This document shows, in pieces, positions 37,291 to 44,482 of a stretch of DNA of 64,000 bases; position 1 is the stretch's first letter; each line of letters begins with the position of its first letter. This DNA comes from Arthrobacter sp. ZGTC412. GTDB taxonomy: Bacteria; Actinomycetota; Actinomycetes; Actinomycetales; Micrococcaceae. Position numbers and translations under genes: made by a program. Where the stretch lies: contig NZ_PJII01000001.1 of assembly GCF_002929215.1 (NCBI RefSeq), positions 62,001 to 126,000 on the forward strand. The letters are read 5' to 3'. Under the pieces are notes generated by a model. It was given only the letters and a program-made list of their open reading frames with translations. It searched no databases and was not told the origin of the DNA.

Positions 37291-37321
37291 GTTATGGTCA
37301 TCTTGACCAGAACTAATTCTA
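37291..37321 (-). promoter_or_regulatory. NrtR operator and promoter of the NAD operon
   Basis: GTTATGGTCA-TCT-TGACCAGAAC (37291-37313, written in two 10-nt arms) matches at 9 of 10 arm positions. It sits immediately downstream of the minus-strand -10 TAGAAT (37316-37321), over the predicted start. That is a standard repressor position. Sharing with the divergent permease gene is possible. Confidence 0.75.
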
Positions 37322-37481
37322 CGGCCTGCCGCCACTCTTTCGCCAAATGTTTCAGCGGTCTCCGGATGTTCTGCCCTTGCGGGGTTGTGGTGCCGACTAC
37401 GCGCTGCAGGACGGGAGGCGGTAAATTCGATAGGTCCCACGAGGAGCCACCCACCACACCCCAAGAAGGTTCAGCAGCAAA

Positions 37482-38858
37482 ATGACGATGAAGTCCACCG
37501 AAGTGCACGCACAAGGCCATCTTGGCCACACCATGAAACCCCGCCAGCTCACCATGATGGGCCTGGGCAGCGCCATAGGCGCCGGGCTGTTCCTGGGATC
37601 CGGTGCCGGTGTGCAGGCGGCCGGCCCGGCCGTGCTCATCTCCTACCTGGTGGCAGGCACGCTGATCATCCTGGTGATGTGGGCGCTGGGCGAAATGGCT
37701 GCCGCGAACCCGAACAGCGGCGCTTTCTCCGTGTATGCCGAGCGGGCCCTTGGAAAGACAGCCGGCGCCACCATCGGCTGGCTCTGGTGGCTGCAGCTGG
37801 TAGTGGTGATCGCTGCCGAGGCGCTGGGAGCTGCCGGGCTTCTGTTCACGGTGTGGCCGGTGATTCCGGTGTGGGCGCTGGCACTGATCTTTATGGTCGT
37901 CTTCACCGCCATCAACCTCACAGGCGTCCGGAACTTCGGTGAGTTCGAGTTCTGGTTCGCCATCCTCAAGGTTGCCGCGATCGTCCTGTTCCTGGCGGTG
38001 GGCGCCGCCCTGCTGCTGGGGCTGCTGCCCGATGTGGCGTCCCCCGGCCTGGCTAACCTGACGGCAGACTTTGCCCCCGCCGGACTTGCCGGTATCGCCT
38101 CCGCCCTCTTTGTGGTGATCTTCGCCTTCGGCGGCACCGAGATCGTGTCCGTGGCGGCGGCAGAGACCGAAGACCCTGAACACAGCGTGGGCAAGGCCAT
38201 CAGGACTGTCGTCTGGCGCATCCTGGTTTTCTACATCGGCTCCGTTTTTGTGATCGCCACGGTCCTGCCGGCAACGTCGGAGAGCCTGGCATCACCGTTT
38301 GCCGGTGTTCTGGACGCGGCCCGGATCCCGGGTGCCGCAACGGCGATTACCCTGGTGGCCGTCGTCGCGCTCCTTTCCGCGTTGAACGCCAACCTCTACG
38401 GGGCCTCACGGATGGTCTATTCCCTTGCTGAGCGGGCCGAAGCACCGCGGTTCCTCACGCGGCTGAGTCGCGCCAGCGTGCCCATGCTGGCTGTCGGGGT
38501 GTCAGTGGCATTCGGTTTCGTCGCCACGGTCCTGGAACTGCTGTTCCCGGAGCGGATCCTTCCGGCACTGTTCCAGCTGGTGGGATCCACCTGCCTGGTG
38601 GTGTGGGGCAGCGCGCTGGTCTCGCAGCTGATCCTGCGGCGCCGGGCAGACCGCGAGGGCACGCCGCTGCCCCTGCGGATGAAGGGCTTCCCGGCCCTTA
38701 CCATCCTGGGGCTCGTCCTGCTGGGCCTGATCTTCGCGGTGGGCTTCAGCGCCGAGAGCAGCCGCATCCAGCTCTTCAGCACTATCGCCCTGATTGCGGG
38801 GATCGCTGTAGCCTGCGCTGTGGCCGCCCGGTTCACCACGAGGTCCCGGCCCAACTAG
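37482..38858 (+). CDS. APC-superfamily amino acid permease
   Basis: 458 residues with about 12 transmembrane helices. The N-terminus RQLTMMGLGSAIGAGLFLGSG is the classic substrate-binding unwound helix 1 motif of amino acid transporters (AAT family). GEMAAANPNSGAFSVYAERALG follows in helix 2-3 and the E-F-W helix 5 comes next. The two start candidates (37482, 37488) differ by two residues; AAGAAGG lies upstream. It is divergent from nrtR across 236 bp. Its stop codon lies inside the left arm of the second 63-bp palindrome. The amino acid carried is not evident. Confidence 0.9.
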   Translation: MTMKSTEVHAQGHLGHTMKPRQLTMMGLGSAIGAGLFLGSGAGVQAAGPAVLISYLVAGTLIILVMWALGEMAAANPNSGAFSVYAERALGKTAGATIGWLWWLQLVVVIAAEALGAAGLLFTVWPVIPVWALALIFMVVFTAINLTGVRNFGEFEFWFAILKVAAIVLFLAVGAALLLGLLPDVASPGLANLTADFAPAGLAGIASALFVVIFAFGGTEIVSVAAAETEDPEHSVGKAIRTVVWRILVFYIGSVFVIATVLPATSESLASPFAGVLDAARIPGAATAITLVAVVALLSALNANLYGASRMVYSLAERAEAPRFLTRLSRASVPMLAVGVSVAFGFVATVLELLFPERILPALFQLVGSTCLVVWGSALVSQLILRRRADREGTPLPLRMKGFPALTILGLVLLGLIFAVGFSAESSRIQLFSTIALIAGIAVACAVAARFTTRSRPN

Positions 38859-38913
38859 GTCGCGTTAAGTTCGTTTCTACGGTTCAGAACGACACTTAGT
38901 GCTACCCGGTCGG
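38851..38913. repeat. 63-bp imperfect palindrome (copy 2)
   Basis: The same size as copy 1 and with the identical 18-nt core AACGACACTTAGTGCTAC in its right arm (38888-38913). The left arm (38851-38876) is more diverged, with one indel. The left arm includes the permease stop codon, so the element may also act as that gene's transcription end. Confidence 0.75.
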
Positions 38914-39037
38914 AGGTGATGGCCGGCCCGTACACCCTTGGGATTCCTGCGCCTGCAGGCAGGTAGAGTAGTCCCGGAGTACGAGGTTCCGAAGCGCCGG
39001 GTCCGCCCGGGCGCCGTAGTTGATGAGGACTGACACC

Positions 39038-39865
39038 ATGAGCGGCAGGCACACCGGCGAGCAGCATTCGCACACAGTAGAGGGCACAGATCCCCAGTTG
39101 TACGTGGGGGTGCATGATCCCGCCGTGGATGCCGGGCTCCGGCCCGTCCTGTTGCTGCATGGCTTCTCTTCCTCCAGCAAGCTCAACTGGGAGGACACCG
39201 GCTGGGTGGCGGCGCTGCTCGACGCCGGCCGCCGCGTCATCACCGTGGACCTGCCAGGACACGGCCGCAGCGGGGCGCCTGAGGACCGGGATTCCTACTC
39301 CCCCAGCAGGATCCGGGCGGACCTGCTCCAGGTAGCGTTCGACGCCGGCGTGCGGCCCGTGCAGGACGGTGACGCCTCCAGCGGGCTGGACATAGTGGGT
39401 TACTCCCTTGGTTCCCGGCTCGCCTGGGAGTTTGGAGCCACGCAGCCGGAGATTGTGCACCGGCTGGTGCTGGGCGGGCCAAACGTCGCGGACCCGCTCG
39501 CGGCCTTCGACCTCGTCGCTGCCCAGGATTACCTCGCTGACGGGACCCCGATCGCTGACGAATCCACCGCCCGGCTGCTGAAAATGGCGCTGCTGCTGCC
39601 CAGCAACAACATCTTTGCGCTGCTCTCCCTGGTCGAAGCCATCAAAGCCGAGCCTTACGACCCGGCAGAGGCCGTGCCTCATGTGCCGATGCTCCTGGTG
39701 GCCGGCGACAAGGACGAACGCGCCGCCAGCCTGCCGCAGCTGGCTGACCTGGCGGGCAAGGCCGGGGGGATGGTTGAACAGGTGATGCTGCCGGGCCGGA
39801 ACCACACCAACGCCATCACCAGCCGGGCCTTCAAACAGGCAGCCATCACTTTCCTCTCGGTCTAA
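39038..39865 (+). CDS. Alpha/beta-hydrolase fold protein
   Basis: 275 residues. The oxyanion-hole motif is LLLHGFSSSSKLNW and the beta-4 segment VDLPGHGRSG. The nucleophile elbow is GYSLGS (Ser about 119). The acid is in VAGDKDER and the catalytic His in GRNHTNA. The ATG at 39038 has GAGGA 8 nt upstream and is preferred to the earlier in-frame starts at 39020/39023. Esterase, hydrolase or haloperoxidase-like activity cannot be distinguished. It stands alone between the permease and a phosphoribosyltransferase gene. Confidence 0.88.
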   Translation: MSGRHTGEQHSHTVEGTDPQLYVGVHDPAVDAGLRPVLLLHGFSSSSKLNWEDTGWVAALLDAGRRVITVDLPGHGRSGAPEDRDSYSPSRIRADLLQVAFDAGVRPVQDGDASSGLDIVGYSLGSRLAWEFGATQPEIVHRLVLGGPNVADPLAAFDLVAAQDYLADGTPIADESTARLLKMALLLPSNNIFALLSLVEAIKAEPYDPAEAVPHVPMLLVAGDKDERAASLPQLADLAGKAGGMVEQVMLPGRNHTNAITSRAFKQAAITFLSV

Positions 39866-39951
39866 CAAATTCCGGTCCGCCTGCCGGCTGTCTCCTGCCG
39901 CCCCTTTCCCGGCGGTAGGCTGAAGTGAGGGCTGGAAGCCGGGAGGGAAAT

Positions 39952-40599
39952 ATGCTGACGCGCTTTGAAGACCGCACTGAGGCCGGCGAGAGGCTGGCCG
40001 CGGTACTCGCGCAGTTCCGTGAGCGGCCCGGCACCGTAGTCCTTGGCCTGGCCCGGGGCGGCATCCCGGTAGCGGCTTCGGCCGCCAAGGCCCTTTATCT
40101 CCCGCTGGGAGCTGTCCTGGTACGAAAGCTCGGCATTCCGGGGCACCAGGAAACTGCCTACGGCGCCCTGGCATGGACCCGCGGCCGAACGGTCCGCCTG
40201 CTCAACAAGCCGCTGATGGACCGGGTCCTGGAGCACGGAGTACGCCAGGAGCTGCTGGATGAGGTGGAGCACCGCGAGCGCGCCGAACTGCTCCGCCGCG
40301 TGCACGTATATCCGGGGATAGACCACGACCTCGCCGGCAAGACAGTCCTGCTGGTTGACGACGGCCTCGCCACCGGCGCCACCATGCGCGCCGCCGTGGA
40401 AGCCGTCCGCGAGGGTGGAGCGAAAATTGTAGTGGCCGCCGCCCCTGTCGGTTCCATCGAAGCGGAAGCCTCCGTGGAGCGGGTGTGCGACGCCGTTCTG
40501 TGCCTGCATCTGCCGGGCAAGTTCCGGGCCGTGGGCAGCTTCTACCGTCACTTCGAACAGCTCACGGACGATGACGCCATCAGTTTCCTGAAGCAATAA
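39952..40599 (+). CDS. Phosphoribosyltransferase-fold protein
   Basis: 215 residues. The PRPP-binding motif is TVLLVDDGLATGATM (about 132-146), with the earlier VVLGLARGGIPVA and VRKLGIPGHQETAYGAL typical of a stand-alone actinobacterial PRTase-like family. The start is ATG at 39952 with GGGAGGG upstream; the earlier GTG-type start at 39925 lacks support. Members of this family are often next to erythromycin-esterase or dienelactone-hydrolase-like genes, and here a hydrolase gene lies 86 bp upstream. The substrate is unknown. Confidence 0.85.
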   Translation: MLTRFEDRTEAGERLAAVLAQFRERPGTVVLGLARGGIPVAASAAKALYLPLGAVLVRKLGIPGHQETAYGALAWTRGRTVRLLNKPLMDRVLEHGVRQELLDEVEHRERAELLRRVHVYPGIDHDLAGKTVLLVDDGLATGATMRAAVEAVREGGAKIVVAAAPVGSIEAEASVERVCDAVLCLHLPGKFRAVGSFYRHFEQLTDDDAISFLKQ

Positions 40600-40634
40600 C
40601 AGCATTTTCTGGTCCGTACCGCTGATACGGCAGC

Positions 40635-40661
40635 GGGCCCGGACCAGTGCGGTCCGGGCCC
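40635..40661. terminator. Convergent hairpin
   Basis: A perfect 11-bp GC-rich stem (40635-40645 with 40651-40661) with a 5-nt loop lies between the PRTase gene and the minus-strand MFS gene. No U-tract; probably bidirectional. Confidence 0.6.
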
Positions 40662-40679
40662 GTGCGAGTTCCGGTGGGG

Positions 40680-42011
40680 TCAGTGGTGGCTGACGCCCAG
40701 CGGGCGGCCCTTGGTCTCCTTGGCCAGCAGCACGCCGATGGCCGAGATGACGCAGAGGACCATGATGTAGATACCGATGGATCCGGCCCACTTGGTGGTC
40801 TGCAGCAGTGTTTCGGCGATGGTTGCGGCGAAGGCTCCGCCCAGGATGGCGCCGAACGCGTACCCGATGGAGATGCCGGAGTACCTGACGTTGGCCGGGA
40901 ACATCTCGGCGTACATGGCAGACATGGGCCCGTAGGACAGGCCGAGGCCGATGGTGAGGACAAACAGCGCCACGCCGTAGAGCCAGATGTTCCTGGTGTC
41001 GATCAGGGCGAACATGGGAAGCATCCAGGCGAAGATGATGGCGTAACCGATGAGGAATGTCTTGACCCGGCCGATGCGGTCGGAGAGCCAGCCGCCCGCC
41101 AGGGTGAAGATCAGCCAGCCGAAGGACGCCAGGGTGGTGGCCAGCAGGACCTGGGGTGTCGGCATCTGCAGCGTCCTGGTGGCGTAGGCGATGAAAAAGG
41201 CGATCAGCAGGTAGCCGGCAGCGTTATTGCCGATGAAGATCAGGGTGGAGTACAGGACCGGCCTCTTGTGGCTGCGGACCAGCACTCCCAGCGGCGCCTT
41301 GCTTTCCTGCTTCCGCGCGGCCATTTCCTGGAAAACCGGGCTTTCCGCAACAGCGCGGCGGATCAGGTAGCCCACCACGATAAGGACGATGGAAAGCAGG
41401 AACGGAACCCGCCAGCCCCACGCGGCAAAGTCCTCCCTGGACATGCCGGTGTTCAGGAAGAAGAGGAGGCCGGTTGCCAGGATCATGCCGATCGGCACAC
41501 CGATCTGGGGATAGGCGCCAAACAGGCCGCGCTTGTTCAGCGGCGCATGTTCTACTGCCATCAGTGCTGCACCGCCCCACTCGCCTCCCGCCGAGAAGCC
41601 CTGGATGATGCGCAGGGTGATCAGGAGGATGGGCGCCCAGGCACCGATCTGCGCGTAGGTGGGCAGCATGCCAATGAGTGCGGTGGCTGCGCCCATCATC
41701 ACCAATGTGAAGACAAGCATTGCCTTGCGGCCCAGGCGGTCGCCCAGGTGGCCGGCCACCACTGCGCCCAGCGGGCGGAAAAGGAAGCTGATGCCGATCA
41801 GTGCAAAGGAGAGGATTTGCGCCAGGCCAGGGTTGGACTCGTTCAACGGCGCCAGGAACAGGGGTGATAGCAGCGTTGCGGTCAACTGGGCGAAGATGAA
41901 GAAGTCGTACCATTCGATGGTGGTGCCGACCAGGGTGCCGGCGAGGACTTTACGCTCCTCACGCCGGGTGCTGGGACCAGCAAGCGTATCCACCTTGGAA
42001 GGTGTGGTCAT
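40680..42011 (-). CDS. MFS transporter, MHS (metabolite:H+ symporter) type
   Basis: 443 residues, 12 predicted transmembrane helices. MHS hallmarks are the N-terminal GTTIEWYDFFIF, the loop 2-3 motif GHLGDRLGRKAML, the helix 5 QGFSAGGEWGGA and the second-half GWLSDRIGRVKTF. Relatives carry shikimate, dicarboxylates, aromatic acids or betaine. It is divergent from an IclR-family gene with 283 bp between, a common arrangement for catabolite uptake controlled by its substrate. No catabolic enzymes are adjacent, so the substrate is not inferable. Confidence 0.92.
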   Translation of the reverse strand: MTTPSKVDTLAGPSTRREERKVLAGTLVGTTIEWYDFFIFAQLTATLLSPLFLAPLNESNPGLAQILSFALIGISFLFRPLGAVVAGHLGDRLGRKAMLVFTLVMMGAATALIGMLPTYAQIGAWAPILLITLRIIQGFSAGGEWGGAALMAVEHAPLNKRGLFGAYPQIGVPIGMILATGLLFFLNTGMSREDFAAWGWRVPFLLSIVLIVVGYLIRRAVAESPVFQEMAARKQESKAPLGVLVRSHKRPVLYSTLIFIGNNAAGYLLIAFFIAYATRTLQMPTPQVLLATTLASFGWLIFTLAGGWLSDRIGRVKTFLIGYAIIFAWMLPMFALIDTRNIWLYGVALFVLTIGLGLSYGPMSAMYAEMFPANVRYSGISIGYAFGAILGGAFAATIAETLLQTTKWAGSIGIYIMVLCVISAIGVLLAKETKGRPLGVSHH

Positions 42012-42165
42012 TGAAACTCCATTGTTTTTCGGCAGCTACGCTGCAGGGACGCCTTCAGGATTACCGACAGAACGGTCAGTTAGTAAGAAGGGTACTACGA
42101 AAGTGTGAGGCGGGACACGCCTTGGCTAAATCCCGCTTCACCGCGTTTTGCCGGCCGGCAATTGG

Positions 42166-42182
42166 TGGCAAGTGGACTGCCA
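42166..42182. promoter_or_regulatory. Inverted repeat in the MHS / IclR intergenic region
   Basis: TGGCA-N7-TGCCA lies midway between the divergent transporter and IclR genes. It is the best dyad in the spacer and a possible IclR binding site; the arms are only 5 bp. Confidence 0.3.
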
Positions 42183-42294
42183 TGCCCACAAGTTCTATAT
42201 TTGAACCGCCGTTTCGTATTGCGGACGCAACGCGCAGCCGAAACCCGGTATGTGAGCGGCGGCACCACCAAAAGAGCAACCTAGGATGGACAGC

Positions 42295-43029
42295 ATGAGC
42301 CCCACCGCCGCAGCCCCGGCCGGAGCAGCGCCGGCACAGGCTTCGCCCTCCCAGACTCTTTCCCGCGGCATCCGCGCCCTTGAGATCCTGGCCGCCGCGC
42401 CGGGCCCCATGACTATCGCCGAGCTCGCCGACGCCATGGGTGTGCACCGTTCCGTGGCTTACCGCATCCTGCGCACCCTCGAGGACCATTCGCTCCTGGT
42501 CCGTGACGACGGCGGCCGGGTCCAGCCCGGGCCCGGCCTCGCCGTGCTGGCCCGGAGCGTTTCGCGGGACCTCCAGAGTGCCGCCCTTCCCGAACTGACC
42601 CACCTGGCCAACACACTGGACATGACAGCGTTCGTAGCTTTATGGGATCACCACGACTGCATCACCCTGGTCACAGTGGAACCGCGGCATTCGGGCGCGA
42701 CGGTGGCCCAGCATCCCGGCACCAGGCACCCCATCAATGCCGGTGCGCCCGGCATAGCCATCCAGTCTGCGCTCACTGAAACTGAATGGGACCGGCTGGA
42801 GACAGGCGTTCCCTACCGGCCCGAAGCAGCCGTTGCCAGGCGCGCCGGGTATTCTGCCAGCCATGACGAGGTCATTGCCGGAGTCTCCTCCCTGGCCGCA
42901 CCCGTCCGTGTGCCGGGCGGCCGCCCGGCAGCACTCGCCGTCGTCTACATCCGCTCTGCCCACGACCCTTCAGTGGTGGGCGCGGCGCTCGCCGAGAGCG
43001 CTACCAGGATTGAACGGCAGCTGGCCTAG
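42295..43029 (+). CDS. IclR-family transcriptional regulator
   Basis: 244 residues. The N-terminal winged helix (about 18-80) contains GIRALEILAAAPGPMTIAELADAMGVHRSVAYRILRTL-type sequence with the recognition helix at HRSVAYRIL. The C-terminal ligand-binding domain has GRHPINAGAPG-like and VSSLAAPVR segments. The start is set to ATG at 42295 rather than 42286. A TAGGAT hexamer (42282-42287) ends 7 nt upstream, consistent with a leaderless start, and also contains AGGA. It is divergent from the MHS transporter gene and probably regulates it. Confidence 0.88.
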   Translation: MSPTAAAPAGAAPAQASPSQTLSRGIRALEILAAAPGPMTIAELADAMGVHRSVAYRILRTLEDHSLLVRDDGGRVQPGPGLAVLARSVSRDLQSAALPELTHLANTLDMTAFVALWDHHDCITLVTVEPRHSGATVAQHPGTRHPINAGAPGIAIQSALTETEWDRLETGVPYRPEAAVARRAGYSASHDEVIAGVSSLAAPVRVPGGRPAALAVVYIRSAHDPSVVGAALAESATRIERQLA

Positions 43030-43054
43030 GCGTGCGTCAGTTGCCTGAGCCCCG

Positions 43055-44392
43055 TCAGCGGCGGGCGCTGCGGCGTTGAAGTACGACGGCGGCTGTGGCG
43101 CCGAGGAGGGCCAGCGCGGCTGCCGCGCAGGCGGGAACGAGGAAGGCCGCCGCGTAGCCGTGGTCCTGCGCCAGCCGGCCGCCAAGGGATGAGCCAATCG
43201 CGGTGCCGGCCACGATGCCGCTGGCGAGGGCGGTCATAACCGTGCCCAGCCGCCCCTCCGGGGCCAGCACCCCGCCGACAGCGAAGACGGTAACCATCAC
43301 CGGGCCTACGGGGACACCCAGGATCAGCAGCACTGCCACCATCGCACCCAGGGACGATGGCACCAGCAGGAGAACGGCCAGTCCGGCCATCAGCGCAGCC
43401 GACACCACCCAGCGCCAGGAAAGGTTGAAACGCTGCGGCCAGTAGGCAACTGAAAGGGCCGCAGCAGCGGAGCTGAGCCCCATCACTGCATACAGCAATC
43501 CGGCGATTTCGGAGGTGGCGTAGCTGGCGGAGAATGAGCTCAATGCCGCCTGCGTCGAGCCGAAGAACGTACCCATGCACACCATGGCAACCACTGGCAG
43601 GGCAACGGCGGCAGGCATCTTGGCCCGGGAGAGGCGTTCTGCTGCCGGAACCGCGTGGCGGGCCGCCGGCACCGCGAGGTGGGTGCGGTGTGCGGCAAAG
43701 GCGGGCACCAGTGTGATGGTCATGGCTGCCGCCAATGCGAGCGGAAGCCAGGGTGCCAGGAGGCTGGCAAGGATTCCCACGAGCGCAGGTCCCAGCACAA
43801 AAGTCACTTCGTCGGCCGTGCTTTCGTACGAGAGCGCCGTGTCCAGGTCCCGTCTGTTATCCGGCGCTTTGCCCCGCGACGTCAGCGCCATCCACCGGAC
43901 GCGGGCCAGCGGACCGACCTGCGGGCAGCTGGCCCCCGAGAGGAACGCGGCGGCCAACACGGCAGCGGGAAAACTTCCGGACGTTCCCATGGCAGAGGCC
44001 GCAAGGATCAACGCCACCACGGCCACGGTATTAAGGACGGCAGCCCACAGCAGCATGGGGCGTTGGCCCCGCCTGTCTGCCAGGGCTCCCAGGACCGGAG
44101 CGCCGAGGGCGGAGCCAAGGCCCACGGCACCTGCCGCGGTGCCGCCCAGCGCATAGGAACCGCTGTTGGAGGTGACCAGGGTCAGGGTGCCCACGGTGAG
44201 CATGGCCAAGGGAAGCCGGGCAAAAAGGCCCAGGGGAATGAAGCCTCGGCCGGCGAGATGGGGAAGCCTGGCGAAGCGGCCGCCGGAAGCCGGCTGCGCG
44301 GGAGCCTGCGTGGCAGGTTCCGGTGTGGCGGGAAGGACGGCGTGCCCCGAAGCAGGGGGCTGGCCAGGTGAAAGGGATGTGGATGATTTCAA
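43055..44392 (-). CDS. MFS transporter
   Basis: 445 residues, about 12 transmembrane helices. A Pro/Ala-rich N-terminal tail (about 1-40) precedes the first helix. The loop 2-3 motif is LGALADRRGQRPML. The helix 5-6 linker DTALSYESTADEVTFVLGPALVG resembles drug/sugar efflux permeases of the YfcJ/EmrD-like sort. Start taken at TTG 44392, because no ATG or GTG in frame gives a full first helix. This TTG overlaps the stop of a nine-codon ORF with a strong Shine-Dalgarno, so it is probably translated by coupling. It converges on the IclR gene, 25 bp away. Substrate unknown. Confidence 0.85.
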   Translation of the reverse strand: MKSSTSLSPGQPPASGHAVLPATPEPATQAPAQPASGGRFARLPHLAGRGFIPLGLFARLPLAMLTVGTLTLVTSNSGSYALGGTAAGAVGLGSALGAPVLGALADRRGQRPMLLWAAVLNTVAVVALILAASAMGTSGSFPAAVLAAAFLSGASCPQVGPLARVRWMALTSRGKAPDNRRDLDTALSYESTADEVTFVLGPALVGILASLLAPWLPLALAAAMTITLVPAFAAHRTHLAVPAARHAVPAAERLSRAKMPAAVALPVVAMVCMGTFFGSTQAALSSFSASYATSEIAGLLYAVMGLSSAAAALSVAYWPQRFNLSWRWVVSAALMAGLAVLLLVPSSLGAMVAVLLILGVPVGPVMVTVFAVGGVLAPEGRLGTVMTALASGIVAGTAIGSSLGGRLAQDHGYAAAFLVPACAAAALALLGATAAVVLQRRSARR

Positions 44393-44418
44393 TTCCGGGC
44401 TCGTTCAGTCATGCGCAT
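44389..44418 (-). CDS. Candidate 9-residue leader ORF upstream of the MFS gene
   Basis: MRMTERARN. It has a strong GGAGGAGGGA Shine-Dalgarno 2-12 nt before its ATG. Its TGA overlaps the TTG of the MFS gene (TTGA), a termination-reinitiation arrangement. Its start codon is inside a hairpin stem. Confidence 0.45.
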   Translation of the reverse strand: MRMTERARN

Positions 44419-44438
44419 CGTCCCTCCTCCCGATGCGC
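44413..44438 (-). promoter_or_regulatory. Translation-control hairpin ahead of the MFS gene
   Basis: A perfect 8-bp stem GCGCATCG/CGATGCGC (44413-44420 with 44431-44438) presents the Shine-Dalgarno GGAGGAGGGA as a 10-nt loop. The leader ATG lies in the 3' arm. A -10 TATACT lies at 44458-44463, so the hairpin would be near the mRNA 5' end. Confidence 0.6.
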
Positions 44439-44482
44439 GAAACCCGGTAACTCTCCTAGTATATCGGCCCTTCCGTGCCCCC

